Below are positions 30,739 through 43,165 of a DNA stretch of 64,000 nt, in pieces. Numbering within the stretch: position 1 is the first letter of the stretch; every line of letters starts with the position of its first letter. The DNA is from Lunularia cruciata (Eukaryota; Streptophyta; Marchantiopsida; Lunulariales; Lunulariaceae), in contig OX419758.1 in NCBI GenBank assembly GCA_948567375.1, positions 23,317,001 to 23,381,000 on the forward strand, given 5' to 3'. The notes beneath the pieces are model-generated. The model was not told where the DNA came from and ran no database searches. It was given only the letters and a program-made list of their open reading frames with translations. The position numbers were made by a program, and so were the translations under genes.

Positions 30739-32844
30739 TCATGTGAAAGCAGCCATAAGTCCTCTCAAAGTGACTGGGCTGCTAATTGGGGCGGCTACTT
30801 CTACAGATATGTTAACAATTTGGTGTAGCATATCCAAAACCTCACTCATTAAGGGTCTGGAGGGGCTGTCCAGGTGTGTACAGAGACGTGCAATTTCACT
30901 TACGGCACAAAATTCGAAGTTATTTACATTCTTCAGATTGCAGTCCATCAAGCCCGGCATACACTCCTTATCTACCAAGTATGGCATCGCCTGCACAATC
31001 ACAAAACGTATCTGTCAGTTATGGAGCAAGAAAGCATGGGGAGTACGAGGATGTGACGCATCATGGACAGAAAGGGCCGTGATTGAAGGGAAGTAGGAGA
31101 CGGGGGAAAAGAGAGGTCCCACATGGTAATAAGTGAGACATTGATAGATTACCCATTCCGCAAGGGGGCCGATTTCATCACTGTACGCTACTTTTCCCGA
31201 CAAGAGCTCTAACAGCAGCACTCCAAAAGCGTAAACGTCGGTAGCACGAGTGTACAAGCTCCTTTGCTCAGCCCTCGGATTATCATGGTGGGGTTCTCCG
31301 TTGGCTGCTAATCTCCCGGATTGAAAATCTGAATTGGATCGTAGTAGAGGCACTTTCCCCAAGCCATTTATCTGCAACCAAAGGATGCATGCATGGGTTT
31401 CCCTAATCAGGAAAAGATCATTGTCCACAAGAATTTGAACTTAATGATGATGTAGCTACCAAATAGGTAGTAGAACATCATGAATGGAAGTGGAACTCAC
31501 CTTCGCGGCAAAATCTTCTGTTAACATAATGTTCACTGACGTCAGCTCTCCATGAATAATTGGAGGGTTGCAAGAATGATGTAAGTAGGTCAGCCCATAA
31601 GCTATTCCCATCGCGATTCTGGTTCGCTGTTTCCACGTGAGCATTTCATCTTGAATCTCGCCTGCAAGATGTGGCCAAAGGTGAAGGTTAGACAATAGGC
31701 AGCTTGACAGTAGGAATGCAAATTCTACGCACGGGAAGGTACAATGAAGATGAAAGCATAGCTTTAAGTTTCCACCAAGCGAAGTTTCGTCACCGTACCA
31801 CCGTGCAGCATCTCGAAGAGCGACCCATTCGGAGCATATTGGCAGAAAAGCATCCTGGCATCGATTAAAGACATGTCAGTCTTGGAGGAGGAAGAGCCCT
31901 GTAGCTGGAGTATGGCAAAATCATTGTGAATCCACCACCACCACCATGCAGAAGTCTGATTAAGAAAGTGAAGACAAATAGGAGAACTGACCGGTGAGGA
32001 CTCTCATCACAATATCCGATAAGATTGATAATGTGCTGGTGGTGAACCCGGTAAAGTAGATCTACCTGTCAACAGGAAAAGAAATTTAGGGGTACAACAA
32101 GTATCTCTAGGATTCAAGTTTCAAGGAGGGGCCTGGCTGCCTTTCGTTGTGTACACCGTATTTTCGATGCACGTCTACTTTGGATGTCCTATTACGTCCG
32201 CACCGATTCTAATCAACTCTTCAAGGCACAAACCCTAAGAAAATACACGGAACAAAATCATGTGCATGCTGCTGACGTTCGTAATGTAACGTTTCTCACA
32301 TGTGGATGAAAGTATGTGATATATACAGAGTTCGGAAGAAGTTGTGTGCTAACCTGCAGCTGGAACTTTGTTTCCTCGCTGCTGATAGAAACCAAGTTAT
32401 CCCTCATCCGTTTGATGGCGACCTCAGTGCCATCAGAAAGTATGCCTTTGAACACAAGGTAAGTGGCTCCATCACCAATGTGATTACTAAAACCTTCGCT
32501 CACATCTTCTGCTTCTCTGTACGAGAAAACGCGACCCCGATCTGCATCTCAGAGAAGACCCAATAAGCGGGCGGGTGCTTGTACAAAATGTATTAATCTA
32601 GTTCAGGACAACTGTTTCCTTCGAAAATCTTAATGACCGAGAGGACCGATAAAATACTGTTCTTGCCTATAGATTTGAATCTGAATGAAGATGATGATTC
32701 TTTCCCTTTCGGATGACTCAACGGAAGGACCGGCTCCTTCTTTCTTCGCCGGAAAAGCAGAAAGAGCTGGAAGAGTATCAACACTAGCAGGGCTACCACG
32801 ATGACAGAGGCAGCTCCAATGAAGCCAAAAACAATCGGCTCCAT
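30739..32844 (-). CDS. Receptor-like pseudokinase, 7 exons
   Basis: A membrane-anchored kinase-fold protein of 377 residues. Exons (minus): 32844-32658, 32541-32354, 32065-31992, 31854-31802, 31661-31501, 31371-31153 and 30990-30739. All are GT-AG with matching phases and total 1134 nt including the stop. The N-terminus is a single membrane helix (about residues 5-31) with a basic stop-transfer RRRKK, and no extracellular domain or LRRs. Kinase landmarks: glycine loop IGDGATYLVFKG, VAIK lysine, VHHQHIINLIGYC, YLHHS, and DVYAFGVLLLELLSGK in the C-lobe. The catalytic HRD is HGE (codons 31546-31554) and the DFG triplet is replaced by GLG after EDFAAK, so phosphotransfer is not expected. This resembles plant atypical LRR-RLK kinase domains that act as scaffolds. 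The start Met and the lack of an ectodomain are the least certain points; upstream exons could exist. Confidence 0.85.
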
Positions 32845-33925
32845 AGTTATTCACTCAGAGGAAAAAGCTGACGCTCATCTCCTAATATCGACACCCATGA
32901 TGTGGGCCAAATTCGCTGTCACCAATTACTCCTGGAAAATTGAGAATGCAGATTATCAGAACTAATACTACGTCCTTTCTTCTACAATGTTACTAGCCTC
33001 GTACAGGCCTACGGCTATAGGAACCATCACACATGTTCTGAACCAGAAGAAAGAAAGCTCTCGAAAGCCAAGTTTTGAGACATCTTTAGCCGATTCATTG
33101 CAAATCATTCCCCCGAGGCTGTAGCCAACCAACAGTATCAGTAGACTTCACATTTGATAGTCGGACAAAGCAAGACCCTGTCTGTTAGCGACCACTTGAT
33201 TTCACCTGCTAGCATTATGGACTAAAATTGTCACCAGCAATTCTTAGATACATCAGGCGAATCTGTGTTCTTGTTTCCACTTTGCGCAGGATATCTTCCC
33301 TCATGCTCTTAATGCGACCTAAGTCCTCAAAGATGACAGATACCTGTCTCTTCAACCGGAAACCGAGTGCCAGAATCGACCGCTAGTGTTCGCCAATGTC
33401 TAAAACTTTACCAACCTCCCCCACAAAAAGATGAACAGCTTCCCAAACTTCACCGGACGTAGGAGTCCAAGCTCAAGACTTTTAACAGAGAGAAGCAGAA
33501 AATTCAAACGTAATTGCAGTAATCTCAATGCACAAATGCCCACCTTCCATCATGCGTATCTCGTTACTGTTTACATCTCCCTCTGATGCTGCTGTCCTTC
33601 GATATTCTCAACTGTCAAGAACAAGCACAGCCCGTCAGTCAGCTCCTTCGCTAGCACATTCACTTCACCATCAAAGTACTTCAAAACTTCGACACCTCTC
33701 TCTCTCTCTTTCTCTCACTCTCTGGCTCTGGAAAGAACAATGCGAGATCGAGAGGACAGTTTAGACGGCAGTTCGATTCACTTACTTGCAGATCAAGTTC
33801 TAATCCCAAACAAAAATTTATTATGTTCACTTTCTTCCTCAACACGAACCGGAAAGAACTAAACCAGCTCTGAATTTCCCACTTCCGTACATCTATCACA
33901 CTCCGTCCGACTCTACCTACACTGC
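32845..33925. other. 5' flank of the pseudokinase gene
   Basis: No domain is seen. A (CT)n run lies at 33690-33725, typical of plant core promoters and 5' UTRs; on the minus strand it reads GAGAGA. It is probably the promoter and leader of the minus-strand pseudokinase. Confidence 0.4.
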
Positions 33926-34560
33926 TACCCCACCGTCCTGCTCCCCTCTCTACCATTCCCCCTCGTACCTCCTGCCCTTGCCACGAGCCTGACGCCGGTG
34001 GTCAACAGGTCCAGCATCCGAAATTCCGCATCATACATCCGTCGCCATCGCCCCTCAACAACAGCTGCAATTCGCTCCCCTGCAGAAGTAGTCGTCGTCT
34101 TCTGCTTCTTCTTCTTTCCTCGTCGACCTCTCGTGTCTTCCTCCGTATAGGTAAACGGAACCGCACCCTGATCTACGCTTCTTCTGTTGTGGATTTCATT
34201 CCTAAGCTCAGGTCCTTCGATCCGGGCCTACACCCGTCCACATTTCCACTGTTTCCGATCGAGTCGAACTTCATTCATTCATTCCTTCCTTCCTCCCTTC
34301 CTTCCTTCCTTCCTTCACTCGATCGGAACGAGCTGGAACTCACAATGCAACACAGAACAAACAAGAGACTGATCGGAGAAACCTGAACATGCTCTTCATC
34401 AATCGGTGGCCAAAAATCGAACGGTCGGATCTCTATAATCTCCTCATGTTCGGATGTCCGCCTCCACGTTGGCACATAATTCGCCGTGAGGAGAACTCAC
34501 CCGACATGTTAAGCCACGGCGCCGCCGTCGATCTTTCCATCGGCCGGTTCATCTCCATCT
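33926..34560 (-). CDS. Possible two-exon coding region, unrecognised
   Basis: The minus frame from about 34212 to the stop at 33926 is open and has a coding look: an acidic patch, a KKKKQK basic run, then AAVVEGRWRRMYDAEFRMLD. About 290 bp upstream, MEMNRPMERSTAAPW opens at about 34557 and ends at a good donor (TCGG|GTGAGTT near 34502). Joining the two with an acceptor at GATCGAAG keeps phase, but that acceptor is weak. The real gene may extend through GGAG|GTACGAG near 33970. No family is recognised. It could also be an upstream non-coding exon of the pseudokinase transcript. Confidence 0.3.
34266..34320. repeat. TTCC/TTCA microsatellite
   Basis: A short tandem run of ttcattcattcattccttccttcctccc followed by more ttcc units, inside the intron-like or leader DNA of the preceding feature. 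Confidence 0.8.
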
Positions 34561-34622
34561 CTGCAACCGGCCCGGGATGGTCGCCGGGGCCCCCCTCCTG
34601 TCAATCCGACAGGTCTATTTGA

Positions 34623-36128
34623 CGGTTAAGATGTCATCCTGACGCATGTCCGGTTCTTTTGGTCAGCAGGCAGTTGTATAACAAGATCATTTTCTTTTAT
34701 CTAAAGGTCCGCAATCGTGCTTTGACTTAACTGTTAATCATATCTGTCATTTTAACTTAAGTGCTCACATGGAAATCCCCTGGCCTTTAACATTCCATTA
34801 CCTCATGATCATAATTTATTGAGCTGTTTCCACATTTCACATGGGCCAACAATCATGCTCCCGGAGCCAGACTCTACAGCATTTCTTTACTTTCCTTCTT
34901 CTCCTTATCCAGGGATTTCAACTCTTTCTCCTATTTAACTTTTGTTGGTACTTGAGTGGTCTGGCTGCATTAGACTTTGGTCAAGAGAGTGGCGGGGGCA
35001 GATTGGTAAAATTAGAGTTCGAATCATGTGAGAACATATCCACAGTTGTTCTCTTTGGTAATCATAGAACCAGATCATCACATGTTTAACGGGTGACTTT
35101 TTGTTCTCCATTCTGAATGAAGATGTTCACACTTCACATCAGATAAGTCAAGCTCCTCAAATTTGACCCGCTTGAAACCAGAAATAGGCATGGATTTATG
35201 ATTAACGTATTGGGTCCCTACAAGTGGGGATCGTCATTCATTGCAGGACCTCGAACCGAGTATATAGCCATGGAATCAAACACTTCCACGTGAAGTATAG
35301 CCATTCGCAGGTACTCATCGAACCCAATATGCAGCCATGGAATCAACACTTTCAACTATCGCCATTCCCCGGTACTTCTCTAACATATTTCCATCATCGC
35401 ACGTTCCAAATGAAGTTTAGTGTAATTTATCTATCAGGATTCGATGCCTTGCATCATATGGCTCCACTCCAACTGTCCCATGTGCATTTAAATTACTCAA
35501 TCTTTGCTGGACGGCAACTCTTGAACTTGCTCAAATCTTTCGGACTCTATGGACTGGCCCAACCATGCTACAAGTATCAATGAATTGGTTTGGTCTGGCA
35601 AGGGGATCAACAGTCAACGTGGAAAGAATAGTGAGAAATTACCTAATTGCTCCGGGAATGGGGTACTTTAAAATATTAACTAAACATCCTGAAAATAGTC
35701 TAAAGGTTTTGAAAATGAACAGATTGATTAACAAACTAATTATCATAACAGTAAAGAATCTATGATAGAAACCTGTAAAGTTTACAGGTAAGTTCTTCCA
35801 CCACTCCTTGAACATTCAAGAAACCAAAACCACAAAAGAAATATATTAAGATATCATTATAAAATTCAGTAACTACTCAAATGAAACCCATCATGTACAC
35901 ACACGTGCAACACCGAGAAATTATATGATAAGTGGGTAAGCTCAATCCCTCAAGAGTGCCTTGTTTGAAGACTAAGAAAAAGTCAGAGACGGCCTAATAA
36001 AGGGCGGCTTAGCTTGTGGAGAAAGAAATAAAACACAAGCGCCTCCTGCTGGATTATGGCTGGGAGCGTGCACTTTCCTCTAGTTTTGTCGACCTAGAGC
36101 ACCGTGGTACAGTTTGTAACTCCGTACG
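34623..36128. other. AT-rich intergenic DNA with a short diverged tandem repeat
   Basis: No gene is recognised. About 73-bp diverged units occur at 35245-35400, marked by AGCCATGGAATCAA(A)CACTT and by gccattc(g/c)c(a/c)ggtact. They account for a 119-residue plus frame at 35224-35583 that I do not call a gene. Confidence 0.5.
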
Positions 36129-36138
36129 TCTCGGGACT

Positions 36139-36192
36139 CGAGATGGGGTCTTCCCATCGTTCCGGTTATCCTACGCAGTCGCGTTTGGCTTC
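36139..36192 (+). mobile_element. Non-LTR element, very short 3'-tail insertion (copy d)
   Basis: About 54 bp, GATGGGGTCTTCCCATC...CTACGCAGTCG, matching the last part of the family tail. It is flanked by the 10-bp direct repeat TCTCGGGACT at 36129-36138 and 36193-36202. Confidence 0.6.
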
Positions 36193-36202
36193 TCTCGGGA
36201 CT

Positions 36203-37693
36203 TTTTACTTTTCCTTCTTTTATTAGTTGACCAACTGTAGACAGGTTGCCGTGACTGCAGGGGCCTCAATTCACGCATTTTCGGCGTCATTACTGAAAGT
36301 ATTAGAATGAATTCATTTTAGTAATTTTAAAGAAAATTAGTAAAATAAGCCAGTCTGATTGGTGCTAAATTATATAAATTTATCGACAAGGTTATGAAAT
36401 TTTAATGTGAATTAGATTGAATAATAAGACAAAGAAGCGTAAACTCATCAGCTCTTTTAGCTAATTTTAGGGATTTTATAATAATCTTTTCAAATATTTT
36501 AATTTTATACCTAATTTTTCGAAAAGAAAATTTTTTTCACCGAAAACCTAGTGTGATTAATTAGCTAAGACACAGGCCGATTTACAGACTTACCTTAATT
36601 TTATATTCAAGAAAATTGAGTATTAAATTTCTAACAAAAGTGAGGTAAGTTGATAATTGACCTCAATTCGACGAAGTTTTATAAAACAATTGTAAAATTC
36701 CCCTTACCTTTTTACTAAACTTTCATAAGCTTTTTATAATTCTACTATAAACTGTGGATTGAAACTCTCGGATGTTTACAACAATGACAAATCAAAATAT
36801 AGTATCAACTCTGTGTTCTTATCAATGCCTGGTATTGTCGGCTCCAAAACTTTGGGGAAATATGCACAAATTTTCCAACAAAGTTCTATGCCGGTATGGG
36901 TATTGATTGCATCCGGACATGAAAACACATATATGTATATATGCATGTCGTCGTGAGAATAGTGTTCAATACTTTTGGTACACTCAAGAACAGCAATCTT
37001 TTGTCAGAAATGAAAGACCTGTAAAATCAACATTCTTATTAAAACTGAATGGCCTGTAACATATTTTATAAAGGATTTTAAATATATATAAGACATGAAT
37101 AAGTCAAAAAAGATGAAAATTCAAATTACGATATATACCTCAGACAATAATTTAGTACATATAAAATCTACGTATAAGTTATTGTAAAAACAGTCTAATC
37201 TACATTCACGAACCATACAATCTTTAGGTCATTTCTAGTACGTTCCATGATTTCCGCAAAATTCCCAAGCTTTGGATTATAGGTTACTGCACCGTCGCAA
37301 TAAGAAACGCAGTCATGACCGGTAGAACGTCCTGGTGTACGGTGAGGTTTGATACCGTCGGTTTTCCCTCACTGTCCAACACCCATAGAAAAGCTTCCAT
37401 ATCATAAGCCCTTTGCTTTTGCAAATTTGAATCGAATTTATCGTTTTCTCATGATTGAATTATATCCCAATGCGCACATTGTAACTTGAAGATACCGTCA
37501 AGGAACTCCAATGCAATGCCGTATAAACATTTGTTTGTCGCCTTTGTCTTCTACATCAACTCTTCGACGGATATGACCTAAACTCATAAGGACTTATGAT
37601 ATTATTCAATACGTGGTTTTACCCGAGAATTATGCGGAATTATTGTGGTAATACGGTCAATATAAATAAGATTAGCTTACGATTTTTAAAAAA
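36203..37693. other. AT-rich DNA without recognised features
   Basis: No gene, RNA or repeat is recognised. Confidence 0.45.
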
Positions 37694-38431
37694 GGGCGAC
37701 CGCGTAGGAAAAATGAAGGATGGGAAGACCCCATCAAGCCGTACAAGGGAGAGACAAAAAAGGTAACATGGGGCTAAGCCCCAATAGAGTCTGTATGAGA
37801 AATCTGCCCTACCGCACCTAAGATATCCGAGCTATGCAAGTCGTACGGTCTACACACAACTGGAGCATCCAAAGAAACATCACCTAATGTGATTGCTCTC
37901 CTATGGATTGCACCAACCACTGCCCTTTGTAGAGCAATGGACACACGCTGTCTAAAATATGCTACAAAGTATGAGAGTGAGAGTGGTACCCCCTGTCGCC
38001 TAACATGATAAGCTCTCGCGCACTCCCTGACAAATGTGTCAAATGCCATGTCCATCGCTCCATATAACTCCAAGGCTAGAGGAACAAAGAGGTGACCTCG
38101 CTGCATGCCCCTATACTTGGAGACCTTGCGACCTGCTGCTGCACTCGCCGCCCATCCAGGAGGATGGGTAATCACTCCCTCCGAAACTGTATCCTGCGTA
38201 GGGTCTGTGACCACGACATCCGCTACTATCACCTGATCATCTCGGACCAAGTATAAGTCTGCCCGGACACGTGTTGTCTGCAAAGCATACGAACGCTCCC
38301 TCCAAGCCAAGTATCCACTCTCTCGCGCCATAGCAAACACTATGTCTCTAATGGCATCATGGGTAGCTATCCTCTGTCCTCCAAAAGGACACCGTGTCAT
38401 GTGGACCGCCGCTGCATCTAGTGTAGAACCA
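37694..38431 (-). mobile_element. Non-LTR element, 5'-truncated with open C-terminal domain (copy e)
   Basis: The best-preserved copy of the family's 3' part. Its minus frame 38400-37774 (208 residues, open at the truncated 5' end) has a PD-(D/E)xK-like pattern: RADLYLVRDD, VIVADVVVTDPT, then AAGRKVSKYRG, followed by FVPLALELYGAMD and a C-terminal helix-rich part. This agrees with the restriction-enzyme-like nuclease domains found downstream of RT in some non-LTR elements. The 3' tail has both hairpins and ends GCGGTCGCCC plus a T run. Confidence 0.8.
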
Positions 38432-39110
38432 TTAGAGATTACAGGTTTTGAGAATCCATCAAACTGTTTACAAGAATTTCAAAGAAAGTGGGACAAAGTA
38501 ATTTACACAAGAATGAGAAAGTTTACAATACTAAACAAAACCTTATGAAGTTCTACTAGTTACCTTCTAGCAAGCCTCTTAAATTATGCAAACCACTCAT
38601 ACAAGTTTTGCGATATCAATGTCAATCTTGAATTCAGTAAATTTACAATTAAAACCAATAAAACTAATGAACCTTTTCAACCTTCTCCTTCATCTCCTCC
38701 TTGCTACTCCAAGACAACTTAGAGCGGTAGTGTTCTTGTTGCTAGTTCTTCTTTTCATCTTTATTAGAGGAGGGACAAGGAGATTTAGTGGCATATAGTA
38801 GCGGATGATTAGGTAGAAAGACAAGTTCCACAAAAACTAATAGCATATCTATGTATATTTATAAAGGTATAACTTTCTTTCTAGGTATACATTTATATAT
38901 GTGGAGATAATTTTTATGGGATGTTTCTTATTTAGGCAAGATAGATCACAATTCAAAGCTCTTTTCATTATTATTTGGAGTGGATGTTTATCAAAAAGTC
39001 TAAAATATAAGTTTGCAACAAACTTTTGCAAGTCAAGGGCATTGAATAGTTAAAATTCTTAGTAGAAATTTGTGAGTGAATTAATTCTAGCAAGATGAAG
39101 TCAAGACTAG
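38432..39110. other. AT-rich DNA between mobile elements
   Basis: No gene is recognised. A 70-residue hydrophobic plus frame (38586-38798) has no identifiable family. Confidence 0.45.
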
Positions 39111-39216
39111 TGTTGTGCATATAAACATCGCTACACAACATACATCGTTATCAACATCATACACTATAGAAACACAAGTCACACATAAGTCATACATAGA
39201 CTCTAAATTGCCACAA
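39111..39216 (-). repeat. Element 2 terminal repeat A, outer copy
   Basis: It matches element 1's A segment and starts TGTTGTGCAT next to the flank CTAG. Confidence 0.85.
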
Positions 39217-39666
39217 TAAATTAGATTGCTTACCACTCTCAACTCAACTCAATTCATATCAGTACTTGATCTGTCACTCTATAAACTGCCAACAATTGGG
39301 CACTGATTACAGTCAAGCCACACCCACTCAAGCATAGAGAATCCAGGTGACGCTCGCCGGCCTCTGTCCACCATAGCCAGGAACTCGAAGGCTCAACATC
39401 AAAGAAGTGAGCTCTCTGGAGCTCACTTCGAAACTATACCCCCTGGACTCAAGCTAGCTCTGAAACCCTAATGGTCCCACTGATGGCACACTCAACGGTG
39501 AGAATGGTGCAAAGTGACGGTGGGCCCCACCGTGAAGTCAATACTCTGAACACAAAATCTGACCATCAGAAAGTAGTCTTTGAGAAACTGCTAAAATAAT
39601 TCTAACTACTATCATTGGAACTCCAATGTTCGAGCATCTAAATGCGGCACTACAAATGACGTGACA
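39217..39666 (-). repeat. Element 2 terminal repeat B, 3' copy
   Basis: A 450-bp copy of the B segment with the conserved hairpin gaagtgagctc-tctg-gagctcacttc near 39406. It is followed by ac and the inner A. Confidence 0.88.
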
Positions 39667-39668
39667 AC

Positions 39669-39791
39669 TGTCATGCATATATACATCACTACACAATATA
39701 CATCACTACACAACATACATCGCTGTCAACATCATACACTATAGAAACACAACTCACACAAAAGTCATACATAGACTCTAAAGTGGCACAA
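39669..39791 (-). repeat. Element 2 terminal repeat A, inner copy
   Basis: The A segment, about 17 bp longer than elsewhere because of a local duplication of tacatcactacacaa. Confidence 0.82.
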
Positions 39792-39959
39792 TTGCCCTCC
39801 TAGCTGGCGGTTAGGTCCCTCTAACTCCAAATAGCCATCTACTCTAAGTATATGGTATACCCTCTAATGGGCAAAGATCAGGAGGCCGGGTGCTATGGAG
39901 CCCTATCGTTAGTCGCCTATCTGCAATCTATACCATATAAAGAATGAACTAGCTATAGG

Positions 39960-41042
39960 TCAAGTACATCTAGGACATAACCATTGTCCCTGAGGAACCA
40001 CCGTGAGGGGAGTAGTCATACATGCCATATGCCATCCTCTCGAACAGCTATCACACACTAACATAGTAGCAGCTCCTCCAGAAGAGCCACATAACATACA
40101 CCTCAAGCCTGCACGTACAAGTGCCAAGCTTGGGTCCATAGTACCATCAATGTTTGGGAGGTGGCATGGCGCACAATTGCGCACATGATCCTTCCAAACA
40201 ACACCATCACGTCCTTCTAACACAAGGACTCCAGATGGTGAAACCTCATGCACTCTCAAGATAGTGCGGCCTGTAGAAACATCAAGTGTCGTCGGTGCTG
40301 TCTGCTATAGATATACATAGTTGCCTGGATGAAATCGATGGATCGAGGATCTATAACCTCCTCCTTGAATGGTAGCTTAGCGTAAAGTATCTCTATGCTG
40401 AGCAATCGCCAAGTTTTCAAAGGCCATTGGCATCACTCTCTGAAAAATCTCTGCCCGCTGAGAACATGCGCTCATCCATACATCGGGGTCATCCAAGTCC
40501 AAAACTATAGTAGCATCTCGACGAATGGCTGCAGGTAAATTTGGATCTCGTCCATAGAGTAGAAAGTATGGAGAGAAGGATGCTAAGGAGGCTTGCCGGC
40601 TGAACCGATAGCCCATGGCCAACCAAGGTAATTGGAGATCCCAATCTCCGAAGTGGCCTCTCTACAAACCATACTTTTGCAATCCTCTCTTCACTGTTTG
40701 AACCACTCTCTCTGCTAAGCCATCTGCCTCAGGGTGATCTCGGGATGTAGTACAATGATCAATCAAAGCCTTGTCACACAAGACCTAAAATTCTCCCAAG
40801 AACTCTTTACCCTGATCAGTCAAAAGCTCAATTGGTGCACCAAAATGACTAAGAACTCGATCCAGGAATGAGTAAGCTGTCCCTTCACTAGACTTGTTAG
40901 GAAATGCCACCAACTCAATCCACTTGGAGAAGTGCTCCACCATCACCAAAACATACCAATGATGTCTCACAGTCAGCGGTAAAGGTCTGGCAAAGTCCAA
41001 ACTCCAATGGTAACCCAATCCCATGATAGGCAATGGGTGTAA
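39960..41042 (-). pseudogene. Element 2 integrase core and PHD finger, broken
   Basis: Core pieces 41033-40785 and 40622-40377, then the C-terminal domain and PHD finger 40259-39960, are separated by stops. The first Asp (SLDFARPL) and the DQG Asp are visible, and the third catalytic residue is Glu (GLAERVV near 40712), unlike element 1. The PHD finger cysteines and histidine are intact. It follows the shared TAG at 41043-41045. Confidence 0.85.
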
Positions 41043-41045
41043 CTA

Positions 41046-43162
41046 TGGCGTAGGAGCATTGAATGATGCTCTAACTTGGTCACAAACCACACATCTGGCA
41101 ACAAACTGTTGTACCTTGGTCTGCATACGGCGCCACCAATAATGACTTTGGAGTAAGCTATATGTACGCTTTACTCCAAAATGTCCTAGCTCCTCATGAG
41201 CATGACGGACCAACTGTAGTCTCTAAGATGGAAGTGGTACTACTCGCACTCTATCATCCTCCCATACATGCAAAAGGTGTCTGCCCTCCAATCTAAACCG
41301 TCTGGCTTGCTGAAGAACATGGTCTCTCTCCTTGGCCCCAACTGTGCCACCCATAACACCAGTGCAAAGATAGTCCATCACTAAGACATCATCATGAATG
41401 TCTTGCTGAACGGTACCAATATCTTCACTCTTTGGATCTGTAACCTCAATAACTCCTCCTGTATGCGCTAAGAGAGATACCACCAAAGCCTCTGAAAATA
41501 TACACAAAAAGGCCGATGCATGCCAACTTGGCACAATCTCCTCATTTGTCTCACCATGCCAGCGTGCTCCGGTCTGATCCTGCTGGCTAGGACATGGGTT
41601 TCTACTCAGCCCATCTGCATCACGGTTCACCACTCCAGGTCTGTGAAAAACCGTGAAATCATACTCCTGTAAAATTAGAGCCCATCGTGCAAGCTTCCTT
41701 GAAAGCTTTTCGGACTCCATCAACCACTTTAGTGGCTGATGATCAGTGATGAGAGTGAAGGGTTACCAAATAGGTAACATCGGAAATGTGCTACTGCCCA
41801 AACTACTGCCAAGCACTCTCCCTCATATGAACTATACTTTGCCTCCGCTGAATTGTTGGAGCAACTAGCATAGGCCACTACAAACTCCTTCCCCTCATCA
41901 TCATGATGGGTGAGCATCGCTCCAAGCCCCAACATACTCCAATCAATATGAACCTGAAATGGTTGTCCTCTAATTAGTCTCCTCAAAGTAGGAGCAAATG
42001 TCAATCTCTCCTTGAGCTCTACAAAAGCTCTCTCCTGCTCATCTCCCCAACACCACTCCTGTGTAAGCTTGGTCAGCTTTGTCAAGGCCTTGGCAATGGC
42101 ACTAAATCCTCTAATATAGCGGTGATAGAAGTTCGCCAACCCAAGGAATGCTCGCACTCTGCTCACATCCATAGGCCGAGGAATCCGTGCTATAGCTTCC
42201 ATCTTGGTCTGCTGAACACCAAGTCCTCCGGGGTAGATAGTGTGACCTAAATACTCAACCTGCTCGTGGAAGAACCTACACTTCCCAAGATGTAATTTGA
42301 GTCCATGAGATCTCAACCTCTCAAACACCTCCAACAATTGTCTCTCATGCTCCTCCACAGTAGTGCTATAAACCAAAATGTCATCAATATAGCACCGAGC
42401 AAAATCCAATCCAGCTAGGATCCTATCCATGACCCTCTGGAACTCAATAGGAGCGTTTTTCAACCCAAATGGTAAGAACCTCCACTAATATAACACATCC
42501 TTACCGTGAGGATCAATAGCCCAAAATGTTGTCTTAGACTTATCTTCCTCCTTGATCGGCAACCGATGATATCCCGCTCCAAGATCCAAAGTACTGAAGA
42601 CCTTTGCATGCCCAATTGCATCAAAAATCTCCTCCGGTGTAGGCATGGCATACCGATCAGCCCTGGTTTGTTGGTTGATAGGATGATAATCTCCACACAT
42701 TTGCCTATCTGTGTAGTTGCCATGCATATCCTTCTTGGCATACCAATCAGCCCTAGTCTATTGGTTGATAGGATGGTAATCTCTACACATCTGCCAATTC
42801 GTGTAGTTGCCATGCATATCCTTCTTAATTGGCATCACTATCACTGATGCATACTCTCCATGTGAAATTTCCACCAAACTAGCCTCAAAAAGGTCACTAC
42901 TCTGGCTTTGAATCAATGTCCTCTCTATATCACTATATCGATAAGGACGTCGGAAAACTGGTGTGTTGCTAGTCAGCTCAATCCGTATACCATGTCCCTT
43001 TAGAGCACCCAAATCCTTCATACTGAAGACAAAACAACTTGTGTGACTCCTCAAGAACCTCCAAACCCTCCGTTTTTCCTCTCCAGCAAGCTTGGGTCCA
43101 AGATTTGGCTCCCAAGTATCCTTTGTAACTGTAGTAGGAGTGGAAGACGTACTGATTGGCTG
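41046..43162 (-). pseudogene. Element 2 reverse transcriptase/RNase H/zinc domain, broken
   Basis: The reverse transcriptase keeps CYIDDILVY. A one-base deletion near 41761 shifts RNase H, and an about 90-bp tandem duplication (42648-42737 and 42738-42827) repeats the GNYTDRxMCGDYxPINxQ region. Stops also occur. The piece is bounded by the shared TAG codons at 43163-43165 and 41043-41045. Confidence 0.85.
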
Positions 43163-43165
43163 CTA

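Noticed and set aside
35224-35583. A 119-residue plus-strand frame as a gene
   Set aside because: It arises from short diverged tandem units, and nothing in it resembles a known domain.
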